DNA of 64,000 nucleotides from Candidatus Sumerlaeota bacterium (GCA_016928995.1 JAFGJS010000065.1:17079-81078), one strand, 5' to 3'; numbered from the stretch's first letter, positions 19,243-31,182 are shown. Numbers and translations are program-made. Notes: generated by a model not told the origin, from the sequence alone.

Positions 19243-20742
19243 ATGACTGAAGCACTGTTTCAAGAGATTCTGATGGCGCGGCGCCGCGTGTATGCGGCGT
19301 TTGAGCCGACGCCGTTGCAGCGTTTGCAGACAGCGGCGATCGAGGGAGAGGTTTTCGTCAAGCGCGAGGATCTGTCGCCGATTCATTCCTACAAGTGGCG
19401 CGGCGCGTTCAACCGGATGAGCGTGCTGACGGACGAGGAGCGGGAGCGCGGAGTCGTCGCGGCGTCCGCCGGCAATCATGCCCAGGGCGTGGCGGTGGCG
19501 GCGAGCAAGATGCATGTGCGCGCAAAAATCTATATGCCCGTGTCCACGCCGCGCATGAAGCAGCTGGCCGTGCGACAGTGCGGCGGCGAATGGGTCGAGG
19601 TGGCGCTGCGCGGCGACGATTACAACGCGTCGTGCGAGGAGGCCAGCTGCGTCTGCCGCGAACAGGGCCTGACGTTCATCCATCCTTACGACGACCTGCT
19701 GACGATGGGCGGCCAGGGCACGCTGGCCGATGAAATCGTGATGAGCGGCCAGGGTCCGTTTGACACGGCGTATCTGCAGATCGGCGGCGGCGGCATGGCG
19801 GCGAGCGTGGCCTGCTGGCTCAAGCGCTATTATCCCGGCATCCGCATCATCGGCGTGGAAGGCGAGGAACAGGCGTCGATGAAAGCCGCAATTGAGGCGG
19901 GCAAAGTAGTCGAGTTGCCGCATGTCGATCTTTTCTCCGACGGCACGGCAGTGAAAAAAGCCGGCGAGCTGACGTATCCCTTATGCCGCGATTTGCTTGA
20001 TGACATCATCACGGTGAGCAACGAGGAACTTTGCGCGGCGATCCAGCTTTGCTGGGAGGCGCAACGCTGCATCCCGGAACCGGCCGGCGCGATGGGTCTT
20101 GCTGGATTGCTTCAGCAAAAGGATCAGGCGCGCGGGAAACGCACCGTTTGCGTGATCTGCGGTTCGAACATGGATTTCGGCCAGTTCAGCTGGATCGCGC
20201 GGCATGCCGGGATCGGCGCGGCGATGCGGCGTTTTTATCGCTTTGAGATCAGCGAAGCCAAAGGCTCGATGCTGCGTTTGTTCGAGGCGTTCGGCGGCGC
20301 GAACATCATCGAGATGCAGTATGGCAAGACGCACAACGAAAGGGCCTGGCCGGTGATCGGGCTTGAGGCCTCGCCGGAGGAAATGCATCTCATTCTGCAG
20401 CGTTGCGAGACGCTGCAAATCCCGCACGAGGATGTGACGGCCGAAGAGGATGTGGAGTTCCGCATCATCAACTACGAACCGGCCCTGATGAAGGCGCCGT
20501 ACTTTTTCAAGGTCGAGTTTCCCGAGCGCGCGGGCGCGTTGCGCGATTTCATGCGGAAGGTTCAGGGGCTGGCGAGCCTGTGCTACTTCAATTACGTCTA
20601 CAGCGGCGAGCGCATCGGCCGCGCGCTGCTGGCGTTCGAGTTCGATTCCGAGGAGCTTCGCGCGCAATTCCAGCATGCCCTGCGCAACTGCGGCCTGGTG
20701 TATTATGAAATCCAGGAACGCGCGCTTCGACGCATGTTGTGA
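19243..20742 (+). CDS. ilvA: Threonine ammonia-lyase (threonine dehydratase), biosynthetic
   Basis: 499 residues. A PLP-dependent fold II catalytic domain (PLP Schiff base Lys51 in HSYKWRGAFN; glycine loop QIGGGGM; SAGNHAQGVA) is followed after about residue 330 by a two-part ACT-like regulatory domain (RRFYRFEISEAKGSMLRLFEAF and later APYFFKVEFPERAGALRDF). Two C-terminal ACT-like modules are typical of the isoleucine-inhibited biosynthetic IlvA rather than the catabolic TdcB. It makes 2-oxobutanoate from threonine for isoleucine. AAGGAAG 12 nt upstream supports the ATG at 19243. The next gene, mreB, is convergent (45-nt gap). Confidence 0.92.
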   Translation: MTEALFQEILMARRRVYAAFEPTPLQRLQTAAIEGEVFVKREDLSPIHSYKWRGAFNRMSVLTDEERERGVVAASAGNHAQGVAVAASKMHVRAKIYMPVSTPRMKQLAVRQCGGEWVEVALRGDDYNASCEEASCVCREQGLTFIHPYDDLLTMGGQGTLADEIVMSGQGPFDTAYLQIGGGGMAASVACWLKRYYPGIRIIGVEGEEQASMKAAIEAGKVVELPHVDLFSDGTAVKKAGELTYPLCRDLLDDIITVSNEELCAAIQLCWEAQRCIPEPAGAMGLAGLLQQKDQARGKRTVCVICGSNMDFGQFSWIARHAGIGAAMRRFYRFEISEAKGSMLRLFEAFGGANIIEMQYGKTHNERAWPVIGLEASPEEMHLILQRCETLQIPHEDVTAEEDVEFRIINYEPALMKAPYFFKVEFPERAGALRDFMRKVQGLASLCYFNYVYSGERIGRALLAFEFDSEELRAQFQHALRNCGLVYYEIQERALRRML

Positions 20743-20787
20743 TTTTATCATGCCCATCAGCGGTGCGATGCAACGAACGCTGGAGAC

Positions 20788-22409
<1,622 letters not shown>

Positions 22410-23780
22410 ATGACGGATTCACGGCCGATACTGGTATTGACCACGGAGCCGTTGCCTTTGCCGGGGCGCTCGGTTACTGGCGCGGGCATGCGCGCATGGG
22501 GATTGGCGCAAGGCTTGCGCGCGCGCGGACTCGATGCCGTTGTGGCGATGCCTGTTCCAGCGGGCGATCCGCCGGACGCGAAAACGTTGCAGCAACATGG
22601 CGCGGCGATGTTCAAACGCGCGGAGCTGAACGCGTTTGCGCGCAAAATGAATCCGTCGGCGGTGGTGTTGCAGCATTGGGGATTGGCGCGCGAGCTGGGC
22701 GATGTGGACGCGCCGCTGGCGATTGATCTGGCCGGACCGCATCTGCTGGAGCGGCTTTACTGGGAATCGCCGGATCCGGAACAGGATCGCATCGAGAAGA
22801 TCGGCGCGCTGAGCCGGGCTGACTTCGTCTGCTGCTCCGGGGAATATCAGCGGCATTACTTTCTGCCATTCCTCAGCGAGGCGGGATGGGACGTGACGCT
22901 GCGCGATGCGCTGCCGGTGATTCCATACTCGCTCGATCCCGCGCTGCCGCAAGCGGGCGAACGCGATCCTTTCACGCTGGTTTACGGCGGCTATTTTTTG
23001 CCATGGCAGGATCCCTCGATCGCGCTCGAAGCGTGCCTTGAGGCGATGGATGAGGCTGGCGCGGGCCGATTGGAGTTTTACGGCGGGATGCATCCGCAAC
23101 TGGATGTTTCCGGCGGCAAGTTTGAGCCGCTGCTTGAACGGCTCGCGGCGCATCCGCGCGTGACGATGTGCGGCCCGTTGCCGTTTGACGCGCTGACGCA
23201 ACGCTATTGCCGGGCGGGATTGGCCGTCGATCTGATGGCGCGCAATCCGGAGCGGGAGCTGGCCTTCACCACGCGCACGCTGGTTTACCTGTGGTGCGGC
23301 CTGCCTGTGCTGTATAACGACTACAGCGAGCTGTCGTCCTGGATCGAACGCTACGGCGCGGGCGCAACGCTCAATCCGGAAGATCCTGCGGCAGTGAAGC
23401 GCGTCATGCTGGAATATTTGCGAGATTCTGCGGCATGGGATGAGCGGCGCGAGGCGGCGCGGCGTTTGATGCGCGAGCAATTCGACTGGACCAAGACCAT
23501 CGATCCCTTGGCTGCGTGGTGCGCCGATCCCAAGCCGCGTGCGAACAAAGAGCTATCCGGGCAAAACAGTGGCGAGCAGACTCGCCGCCTGCTGCAGCAG
23601 ACCAAAGACGAACTGCAAAAAACACGCAGCGAGTTGGAAACGTTGCAAGGCAAATGGCATGTTCGGCTAGCGCGAAAAATGCACGGCTGGGCGCCGTTGC
23701 TCGCGCCGCTGGTTTGGCTGGCATTGACGCCGTTGGCCTGGATTGTGCGCCGCGAGTTGCGGCGCGGCGAGAGCGAGTGA
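22410..23780 (+). CDS. GT4-like glycosyltransferase with C-terminal coiled coil and membrane segment
   Basis: 456 residues. The N-terminus (RPILVLTTEPLPLPGRSVTG.GMRAWGLAQGL) and later LVYGGYFLPWQDPSIALEA and TTRTLVYLWCGLPVLYND follow the two Rossmann domains of GT-B, GT4-type enzymes that move a sugar from a nucleotide donor. The usual E-x7-E donor motif is not clear. After about residue 390 comes a heptad-rich segment (TRRLLQQTKDELQKTRSELE) and a hydrophobic helix (WAPLLAPLVWLALTPLAWIV), so the enzyme is probably tethered to the inner face of the membrane. Cell-surface polysaccharide synthesis is the likely role; acceptor unknown. A second glycosyltransferase follows in the opposite direction. 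Confidence 0.75.
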   Translation: MTDSRPILVLTTEPLPLPGRSVTGAGMRAWGLAQGLRARGLDAVVAMPVPAGDPPDAKTLQQHGAAMFKRAELNAFARKMNPSAVVLQHWGLARELGDVDAPLAIDLAGPHLLERLYWESPDPEQDRIEKIGALSRADFVCCSGEYQRHYFLPFLSEAGWDVTLRDALPVIPYSLDPALPQAGERDPFTLVYGGYFLPWQDPSIALEACLEAMDEAGAGRLEFYGGMHPQLDVSGGKFEPLLERLAAHPRVTMCGPLPFDALTQRYCRAGLAVDLMARNPERELAFTTRTLVYLWCGLPVLYNDYSELSSWIERYGAGATLNPEDPAAVKRVMLEYLRDSAAWDERREAARRLMREQFDWTKTIDPLAAWCADPKPRANKELSGQNSGEQTRRLLQQTKDELQKTRSELETLQGKWHVRLARKMHGWAPLLAPLVWLALTPLAWIVRRELRRGESE

Positions 23781-23850
23781 AGTCCGGTCACTGGGGGCGG
23801 AACTCTCTTCAGCTACGGAGGTGACAATCTCTTTTATCATGGCTCCTGAT

Positions 23851-23967
23851 CAGCGCTGAAAGCGCTGAGTATCACAGCCCAGGCCAGAGCGTAGGCCGCG
23901 AAGCGGCCGTGAGCGCCGGCCTGGGTCAAAGGCCAAAGCATCCCAGGCTGGCGGGATTTTTGCCCCG
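23851..23967. repeat. Structured repeat with GAA-loop hairpins (family G)
   Basis: Between two convergent glycosyltransferase genes. CAGCGCT/AGCGCTG (23851-23857/23861-23867) closes on a GAA loop. CCCAGGCC/GGCCTGGG (23878-23885/23918-23925) encloses GGCCGC/GCGGCC (23894-23899/23903-23908), again with a GAA loop. A GCGGG/CCCGC stem follows (23951-23955/23963-23967). The 241-nt gap 23781-24021 holds nothing else. Confidence 0.75.
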
Positions 23968-24021
23968 CAAAAATCATGACAGCCGTTTGAGGCGTTCGTA
24001 GCTTAAGAGAGTTGCGCCCGA

Positions 24022-25005
24022 TCACTGACATTCGAAATATTTTGTCTTGCCGAAGTTTTCCGGTCGCAGGATATAGCGGTCGTTGTGTTTTCGCGACGGA
24101 TCGGATTTACGCCGCCCCCGGCGATGGGCGATTATTTCAGGGAGCCGCACAATGGCGCGGAAGAAGCCGCACATTCCACTGACGCCGCGCCCTTGCAGCA
24201 AATCGCGGCCGTAAACCCAGGGAAGCGCCGCAATATGGCGCAGAATCAAGGCGGGATCGTCGAGGTTGAGCCAATTGAAGAAAAGACGGTTGCGTTCGAT
24301 GAGCTGTTCGCGCTTGCTGAAAGCAACCAAGCGTTTCATGGACGCCTGCCCAAGATGATCGGCGGCCGCCGCAGGCTCGTACAATACTTCCCAGCCGCAT
24401 TTCACCGCACGCCAGGACAAGTCGTAATCCTCCCAGTATCCTGGATGAAAAAGCGTATTGAAGCCCCCAAGCCGCAGAAACAATTCGCGGTTGTATACCG
24501 TGGAGCCGCCTTGCGGAAACACAGTCGGGCAACGTTCCTGCGGATCCGACCAGACTTTGCCCACTCCGCCGCGCCGCCAGGCGGCGTCCATACATAAATG
24601 ATTAGGCGATCCATCATTCCAGTCGATGGTTTTCGCGCCGACCGCAAACAAGGGCGGCGCGTTCTCAGGGCGTTCTTCAAAAAACGCGGCGACCGCCCTG
24701 GCGACAAACTCCTCCGGGACTTTCATGTCGTTGTTCATCATCAGGATCAGGCGGCCTTGCGCGGCCTGCGCGCCGGCATTGCTGGCGCCGGCAAAGCCGA
24801 GATTGCGCGGGTTGCGCAGCAGACGCGCCTGGGGAAACTTCTCCTCGACCAATTCCGCGGAGCAGTCGGTGGACACGTCGTCCACGACGATCAGTTCAAA
24901 CGGCTTGCCGCAAGCCTCGCCGGACTTCCACAAGGTCGAGACGCAGTCCTCGATAAAATCCTTGCCGTTCCAGTTGGCGACCACGATGGAGATTTCAGGA
25001 GTCAT
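24022..25005 (-). CDS. GT2 family glycosyltransferase (rhamnosyltransferase-like)
   Basis: 327 residues of a GT-A fold. The N-terminus SIVVANWNGKDFIEDCV, the metal-ligand region VVDDVSTD, RNLGFAGASNAG, the DXD-like MMNNDMKVP and the acceptor-side GYWEDYDLSWRA (catalytic ED) define a GT2 enzyme of the WcaA/rhamnosyl-transferase type. It is soluble or membrane-associated and transfers a sugar to a growing surface polysaccharide. It converges on the glycosyltransferase at 22410-23780, with the family G repeat between. Donor and acceptor unknown. Confidence 0.88.
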   Translation of the reverse strand: MTPEISIVVANWNGKDFIEDCVSTLWKSGEACGKPFELIVVDDVSTDCSAELVEEKFPQARLLRNPRNLGFAGASNAGAQAAQGRLILMMNNDMKVPEEFVARAVAAFFEERPENAPPLFAVGAKTIDWNDGSPNHLCMDAAWRRGGVGKVWSDPQERCPTVFPQGGSTVYNRELFLRLGGFNTLFHPGYWEDYDLSWRAVKCGWEVLYEPAAAADHLGQASMKRLVAFSKREQLIERNRLFFNWLNLDDPALILRHIAALPWVYGRDLLQGRGVSGMCGFFRAIVRLPEIIAHRRGRRKSDPSRKHNDRYILRPENFGKTKYFECQ

Positions 25006-25232
25006 GAGTTGTGCGATTGATCCGCGATGAATTGAAAAGGGACGGGCTGAATGGCTTGATTATCAGCCGTGCGCCGTTAAGGTCGCAAGCATTAATTCCT
25101 TACGCCATATAACAGCGTTACGTCAAACACCGGAATGATCATTTGGGGCTGGACAAGAAAGGCGGCTCTGAGTTTCAAGTAAAGTCACTGATTTATGACA
25201 GAGAAGTTTGGGATTTAACGCGAGGGGATCGA

Positions 25233-25898
25233 GTGAAGAGTAATCGATACACAGCGGCGTCGGGTTTCACGCTGATCGAACTGCTGATCGTCGTGCTGAT
25301 TCTCGCTATCCTGGCGGCGGTCGCGCTGCCGAATCTGCTCGAATTCCAGACGCGCGCCAAAACCGCTCGCGCTCGCGCCGACATGCGCAGCATCGCCACG
25401 GCCCTGGAAGCATACGCCGTGGAACATAACGATTTTCCGCCCAACGGCGAATACGGCACGCTCTCTTTTCACATCACCACGCCCATTTCGTATATCTCCA
25501 CCAATTACCTGATCGATCCATTTGCGGATAAGGAATATGACGTTTTCTACGGCGAGCTGCGGCAGCGTTATACATACACGAAAGTCGTCACGGAAGATGA
25601 ATTTTGGAGTCTGTTTTGGAGCGCTCAGCCGCTGCCTGGAGCGGAGGCGGTGGACAGCGACAGTTCGTGGGGCAATTACAATCCAGGCGCATTCGACCGC
25701 TATGGATGCTGGCGGCTGGTGTCGATGGGGCCCGACACGGAATATGAGGACGCCTCCATTCCCGCAGGACCGTTCAATATCAATCCGCTCGGTTTGAACG
25801 GCTCCGACATCCCCTACGATCCGACGAATGGAACGGTGAGCTTTGGCAATATCCTGCGCTTCCAAAACCATCCGGAGGGCATCGTACCGGCGCACTAA
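25233..25898 (+). CDS. Type II secretion/type IV pseudopilin with YDPTNG-motif C-terminus
   Basis: 221 residues from a GTG at 25233 (GAGGGG 6 nt upstream; upstream in-frame TTG has none). Short basic leader then prepilin cleavage and methylation motif G/FTLIELL with E5 (residues ~11-18), followed by one helix (IVVLILAILAAVALP) and the ADMRSIATALEAYAVEHNDFPP core common to GspG-like proteins. The C-terminal part is a large globular domain ending IPYDPTNGTVSFGNILRF. It would be processed by a prepilin peptidase and assembled by a type II secretion-like machine, neither of which is in this window. The same C-terminal motif appears in two other proteins here (26243 and 42207) that lack the leader. 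Confidence 0.88.
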   Translation: MKSNRYTAASGFTLIELLIVVLILAILAAVALPNLLEFQTRAKTARARADMRSIATALEAYAVEHNDFPPNGEYGTLSFHITTPISYISTNYLIDPFADKEYDVFYGELRQRYTYTKVVTEDEFWSLFWSAQPLPGAEAVDSDSSWGNYNPGAFDRYGCWRLVSMGPDTEYEDASIPAGPFNINPLGLNGSDIPYDPTNGTVSFGNILRFQNHPEGIVPAH

Positions 25899-26035
25899 TC
25901 CGGCCTTCTCATCGCGAATGGATCAATCGTAATCATCGCGATCAAGGCCGGGAGCGCTGACAATGCAAATGAATGCATCTCCTAACCCGCATTTCTCACC
26001 ACTCAGCACGTTCTCGGCTGTGAGAAATTATTACA

Positions 26036-26120
26036 CTTGCTCTTGCTCGTGCTCTTGCTCTTCTTGCCCAACCATACACTGTATTTTTGAGCGAGAGCAA
26101 AAGCAAGAGCAAGAGCAAGA
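26036..26120. repeat. GCTCTTGC/GAGCAA inverted repeat (family C), copy 1
   Basis: Arm 26036-26067 consists of repeated CTTGCT/GCTCTT units; arm 26089-26120 of complementary GAGCAA/GCAAGA units. Related sequence recurs at 53155-53213 and at the right window edge (63985-64000). Lies in the 344-bp gap 25899-26242, which otherwise contains only the family B tract. Confidence 0.65.
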
Positions 26121-26189
26121 ATATTCGGTCTCAAGCACGATACAATGACAATTTAATTCACCGTGGTGAGAAGACCGGGCTAATCAATT

Positions 26190-26230
26190 CCGATCCCGAT
26201 AGCGATAGCGATAGCGATAGCGATTTCGAA
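26190..26230. repeat. Family B repeat with expanded AGCGAT tract
   Basis: CCGATCCCGAT is followed by four copies of the hexamer AGCGAT and then TTCGA, that is, the family B words of 22248-22265 with a tandem expansion between them. It lies 12 nt from the end of the minus-strand gene at 26243. Confidence 0.7.
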
Positions 26231-26242
26231 TGAGGATGGCGC

Positions 26243-26845
26243 TTAGTTTGCGTTGAATGTTCCTACGCGGATCACGTCTCCGCGGCTGGTCAGACCGTTC
26301 GTCGGATCATACACCGATCCGGGATTTTTTTGCAGTTCGTCTTCCACGCTGATGAAGGTCTCCAGGTCGATGTCCACGCGTCCATCCGGCCCCACGCTCC
26401 GGAGCGCCCACCGCATCGTCATATCGTCCGGCATGTAAGCTTGGTATTGATAATGCTTGCCCCATCCCGCGTAGGGATCGAAAGTATGCTTGTGCAATTC
26501 CAGATCGTTGAGCAAAAACGCCACGTTTTTGAAGTTGTTGAACTTGTATGAATCCCAATCGGGCTGATTTTTGAAGCTAACCAGCCAGTCGCTCGCCTCG
26601 CGTTCCAAGCGCGGAGTGATCGGCGGCAGCCTCAGCCGTTCGTTGTACTTCACAATCGCCTGGCTGAGGTAATCCAGGTCTTTGTTGATTTTCCGCATCC
26701 GGTGCCACGGCGTGAAAGTGTAACCGATCCATGAAGCGACGGCGATCAGGATCAGCGCCGCCAGCGTGATGAGCGGTTTGCGGTATTTCTTCAGCCAGAA
26801 TACAAAGTCATCGAGGTAATTCTGCAGCTCTTCCCACATGTCCAT
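26243..26845 (-). CDS. Single-helix membrane protein with pseudopilin-like domain (YDPTNG motif)
   Basis: 200 residues. A charged N-terminus (MDMWEELQNYLDDFVFWLKKYRK) is followed by one conventional transmembrane helix (LITLAALILIAVASWIGYTF) and a periplasmic domain of about 145 residues. There is no prepilin cleavage motif. The domain has the GspG-like order (HTFDPYAGWGKHYQYQ; MTMRWALRSVGPDGRVD) and ends VYDPTNGLTSRGDVIRVG, the same motif as in the true pseudopilin at 25233 and the protein at 42207. It probably presents a pseudopilin-like domain on the inner membrane. Followed on the same strand, 92 nt upstream, by the ABC-2-type membrane gene. Function unknown. Confidence 0.65.
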   Translation of the reverse strand: MDMWEELQNYLDDFVFWLKKYRKPLITLAALILIAVASWIGYTFTPWHRMRKINKDLDYLSQAIVKYNERLRLPPITPRLEREASDWLVSFKNQPDWDSYKFNNFKNVAFLLNDLELHKHTFDPYAGWGKHYQYQAYMPDDMTMRWALRSVGPDGRVDIDLETFISVEDELQKNPGSVYDPTNGLTSRGDVIRVGTFNAN

Positions 26846-26937
26846 GCACCCGTGTTGTGAAAATCAAGTTCAGAGCACATCCACCCATTGTTGATAGTAA
26901 AAACCAAGTTCGATCCGGATTCAAGCCATTTTCTATA

Positions 26938-28047
26938 TCAAATGCGGCGATAACGGCGCATGGCTCCGCGTTCTTCATTGTCTAGCTCATCAAGCTCGCC
27001 GCTGGCGTCGAGCCAATAGCGACAGATAAACCGCTCGATGCGCCGTAACGCCATCCCGGCCAGCGCCAGCGTGGCGCCAAGGATGGCCGTCTGGGTCAGC
27101 AGAAAACCCGCCTCGGTTTGGAAGAACGAGCTGAGCAACATGCTTAGACTCAAAGTGCAAAAGACATAAAGGAGCAGGAACCCAAAAACTTCGATGAATT
27201 GCTGAAACCGATGATTGGGCATGCGCAGGGCGACGGCCAGGGCGATCCAGGCGGCCAGCGGCCAGCGCGCCAGTTCCATCAACGCGCCGATGCCTTCGAT
27301 CGTTCCGTCGATCTCAATTCTTAAGACATCCAGCCCCAAGCCGGTTAATAAGGAGTTGCGGCCGACTTTGCAGGCCAGGCTGGAGAAAATGGATTGAGGA
27401 GACAGAAAGACGATCATCAGGTAGAGCATCCAAATCGCATTAGGGGCGATCAAGATCAGCGCGCCTCGGCGCCATGACAGCCACGCTCCTTGCAGGAGAC
27501 CATATGCAAGTTCGCGGGGCGTCAGCAAAGACATATTCAAATCATGCAGCGAATAACTCATCAGCCGGTTTCGCAGCGTTCCGGCGGCATACAGCGGAAA
27601 GAAGATCAGGAAGAAAAAAATCGCAATAAGATTGACGCCCAGAATGTAAAAACGGGATGCGTCGAAAAACATCGGAAAAATATAATAACGAGGCGGCATG
27701 ATATAAAGATTAGCCTGATAATTGCATATTCGATTGTAGCCGGAATACCCAAATGTTTTTTGATCTAAAACCTGAAGTTCTTTTTTTATTCCATTCAGTG
27801 TGTTGATCTGATTCTGATTCAAGGGTTTTGTGTCTCGCCGATAGCCTTGTATTGTTTTTTGGTATAATGCGATTTGCTTAGGTTTCCATGCGTTGAATTG
27901 ATCTGTAAAGTGTGCATGAAAGCCATAAATCCCCCCAAAGGCGCAAAGCGCCATCAGGAGCGTGATCAGCATCAGCACAGGACTGCGGCGGGCGAGGCGC
28001 AATTCGCGCTGGGCGATGGGATTATCCTTTGTGGTGCGAAAAAGCAT
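26938..28047 (-). CDS. Polytopic membrane protein resembling an ABC-2-type permease
   Basis: 369 residues with about seven hydrophobic helices and a soluble loop of about 95 residues after helix 1. The N-terminus NPIAQRELRLARRSP, directly before the first helix, is the common start of ABC-2 permeases of the gliding/NatB type. Further helices include YILGVNLIAIFFFLIFFPLYAAGTL (with the permease-like LY..GTL..RL), ARWPLAAWIALAVAL and FGFLLLYVFCTLSLSMLLSSFF. No ATP-binding partner is adjacent, so it would need an unlinked ATPase. Upstream lie 460 nt of repeat-rich intergenic DNA. Confidence 0.55.
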   Translation of the reverse strand: MLFRTTKDNPIAQRELRLARRSPVLMLITLLMALCAFGGIYGFHAHFTDQFNAWKPKQIALYQKTIQGYRRDTKPLNQNQINTLNGIKKELQVLDQKTFGYSGYNRICNYQANLYIMPPRYYIFPMFFDASRFYILGVNLIAIFFFLIFFPLYAAGTLRNRLMSYSLHDLNMSLLTPRELAYGLLQGAWLSWRRGALILIAPNAIWMLYLMIVFLSPQSIFSSLACKVGRNSLLTGLGLDVLRIEIDGTIEGIGALMELARWPLAAWIALAVALRMPNHRFQQFIEVFGFLLLYVFCTLSLSMLLSSFFQTEAGFLLTQTAILGATLALAGMALRRIERFICRYWLDASGELDELDNEERGAMRRYRRI

Positions 28048-28410
28048 GGGCGGCCTTGTTTCGGGTTCCGGGATAGAATAGTTGGTTCAGCGTTATTATT
28101 CGATATACTTCAGTTTTCTTTTTATCATCACACAAAGTCACAGAGCACATAAAGATTTCAATCGTTGTATTTACAGTAGATCCAAATTCGGTCCTTAGCG
28201 TCCTCGCCCGGCGTAGCTTTGGCGAAGCCGGAGCTCTGCGACTTTGCGTTGAATTTTTGAGGTTTCTAAAGATCTCTTTTTGATATCAATTCATGCAAAT
28301 AAAATTCCTGTTCAATCAATATCATCCGAATTCCGGAACCCGAGACCCGGAACCCGGAGCCCGAGCCCCGGAATCCACAATCTTTTATTTCCGTTCCGCC
28401 CCCTTTTCCA
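28048..28410. other. Repeat-rich divergent intergenic region before eno
   Basis: No gene is supported in 28048-28507. It holds a degenerate family A pair (28127-28157 and 28230-28251), the short GCCGG..GCCGG-flanked element at about 28206-28232, and a tract of CCCGGAACCC-like units at 28332-28375. Its downstream end carries the eno promoter and leader. Confidence 0.5.
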
Positions 28411-29803
<1,393 letters not shown>

Positions 29804-29830
29804 ACGCGAATCAAGATCCGAAGCGAAAAA

Positions 29831-29861
29831 CCTTCCGCCAACACGGCGGGAGGTTTTTTTT
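29831..29861 (+). terminator. Rho-independent terminator after eno
   Basis: Stem 29831-29839 / 29845-29853 (9 bp, one G-U) with a 5-nt loop, preceded by A5 and followed by T8. Confidence 0.9.
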
Positions 29862-29975
29862 ATGCGCGTGTGAATGTGTCACGATGATCGAATTATCTTT
29901 GCGTCTGATTCATCGCGCCGATTACGATTGTCGCATTGCATTAATTTCACCGGGTCGCGGTCTGGAAAGCGCACA

Positions 29976-31112
29976 ATGGCAAAAAAGGATTCAAGAGGCA
30001 AAACGGCGGCATTCGCGGAATTTTTCGCTGGCGTGGGATTGATGCGCATGGGGCTGGAGCGCGCCGGCTGGCGCTGCGCATTCGCGCATGACATCGACGC
30101 GAACAAGCGGGCGTTGTATGACGCGCAATTCGGCGATGCGGACGCGCATTATATGCTGGGCGACATCCATGAACTTGACGCGCGGACCGTGCCGGACGTG
30201 GCGCTGGCCACGGCGTCGTTTCCGTGCACCGATCTTTCGTTGGCCGGAGCGCGGCGCGGTTTGAACTCCGGACAGTCATCAGCGTTTTGGGGCTTCGTGC
30301 GCGTGCTGCGTGACATGGACGCGCGTCGTCCTTCGTTGCTGCTGATCGAAAATGTGCCGGGATTTCTCACTTCGCACGGCGGGCGCGATTTCGTCGCGGC
30401 GATGCGCGCCTTAAACGAGTTGGGCTATGCCGTCGATCCGTTCATCGTGGACGCCGCGTATTTCGTACCGCAGAGCCGTCAGCGGCTGTTCATCGTGGGC
30501 GCACAGGAATGCGGCACAGCCTCCCTCGGCTGTGCTTCGCTTAATGCTGATGCTGAAAACGAATCCCGCCCAGCCGCTTTACTGTCTATTATCAAAAAGC
30601 AACCGGAAATCCATTGGTGCTTGCGCAATTTGCCGCCGTTGCCGGAGTGCAAGCGGACGTTGCGCGATGTGATCGAGGCGCTGCCGCCGGACGATGCGCA
30701 ATGGTGGAGCGAGGAGCGCACGCGCTATCTGCTGAGTCAGATGAGCGAACGGCATCGAGCGCAGACTGAGGCCATGACGGCCGGAGCGGATTGGTCGTAT
30801 GGCACGATTTTTCGTCGCGTGCGAAAGGGACGCACGATGGCCGAGCTGCGCGTGGATGGCCGCGCGGGATGCCTGCGCACACCAAAAGGCGGCAGCGCAC
30901 GGCAGATTCTGCTCATGGCCGGGCGCGGCCAGTGCAAGGTGCGGCTGCTCACAGCACGGGAATGCGCCCGCCTGATGGGCGCGAATGATTTCCCCTGCGG
31001 CGCGTCGCTGAACCAGATGCTGTTCGCCTTTGGCGACGCCGTTTGCGTGCCGGTTGTGGAGTGGATCGCACGGAATCGGTTGATACAAGAAACCGAGATT
31101 AAAACAGAATAA
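29976..31112 (+). CDS. DNA (cytosine-5-)-methyltransferase
   Basis: 378 residues from the ATG at 29976 (upstream in-frame start adds 34 unconserved residues). C5-methyltransferase motifs occur in order: FFAGVG (I, SAM), FPCTDLSLAG with catalytic Cys84 (IV), LIENVPG (VI), PQSRQRLFIVG (VIII), a target-recognition region, LTARECARLMG (IX) and FGDAVCVPVVEW (X). Between VIII and the recognition region, residues ~178-200 (ECGTASLGCASLNAD..) are translated from a dispersed hairpin repeat (30507-30538) and look like a foreign insert. A Vsr endonuclease gene follows 70 nt downstream. The specificity cannot be read; no restriction enzyme is next to it, so a Dcm-like solitary role or a lost partner is possible. 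Confidence 0.93.
   Translation: MAKKDSRGKTAAFAEFFAGVGLMRMGLERAGWRCAFAHDIDANKRALYDAQFGDADAHYMLGDIHELDARTVPDVALATASFPCTDLSLAGARRGLNSGQSSAFWGFVRVLRDMDARRPSLLLIENVPGFLTSHGGRDFVAAMRALNELGYAVDPFIVDAAYFVPQSRQRLFIVGAQECGTASLGCASLNADAENESRPAALLSIIKKQPEIHWCLRNLPPLPECKRTLRDVIEALPPDDAQWWSEERTRYLLSQMSERHRAQTEAMTAGADWSYGTIFRRVRKGRTMAELRVDGRAGCLRTPKGGSARQILLMAGRGQCKVRLLTARECARLMGANDFPCGASLNQMLFAFGDAVCVPVVEWIARNRLIQETEIKTE
30507..30538. repeat. CACAGCC/GGCTGTG hairpin repeat (family E) within the methyltransferase gene
   Basis: Stem 30515-30521 / 30528-30534. It matches the reverse complement of the intergenic copy at 18205-18235 including flanks, and is read in frame as GTASLGCAS. Confidence 0.75.
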
Positions 31113-31118
31113 TTAAAG

Positions 31119-31160
31119 TCGGACGAGTCTGACAGGTCAGATGTGTCGGACTCGTCTGAT
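31119..31160. repeat. CGGACTCGTCTGA inverted repeat (family D) between dcm and vsr
   Basis: CGGACGAGTCTGA (about 31121-31133) and CGGACTCGTCTGA (31147-31159) are complements apart from G-U pairs, forming a hairpin of about 14 bp. The second arm recurs at 4114-4126 in the kinase-MurQ gene. It lies directly before the vsr start and ribosome site. Confidence 0.6.
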
Positions 31161-31182
31161 TTTTCACCACAGGATTTTTTTC

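Noticed and set aside
23837-24031. A 64-residue minus-strand gene
   Set aside because: It consists wholly of the nested palindromic repeat; no ribosome site.
26036-26230. CRISPR array
   Set aside because: The repeats are short hexamer tracts and inverted pairs without regular unique spacers, and no cas gene is present.
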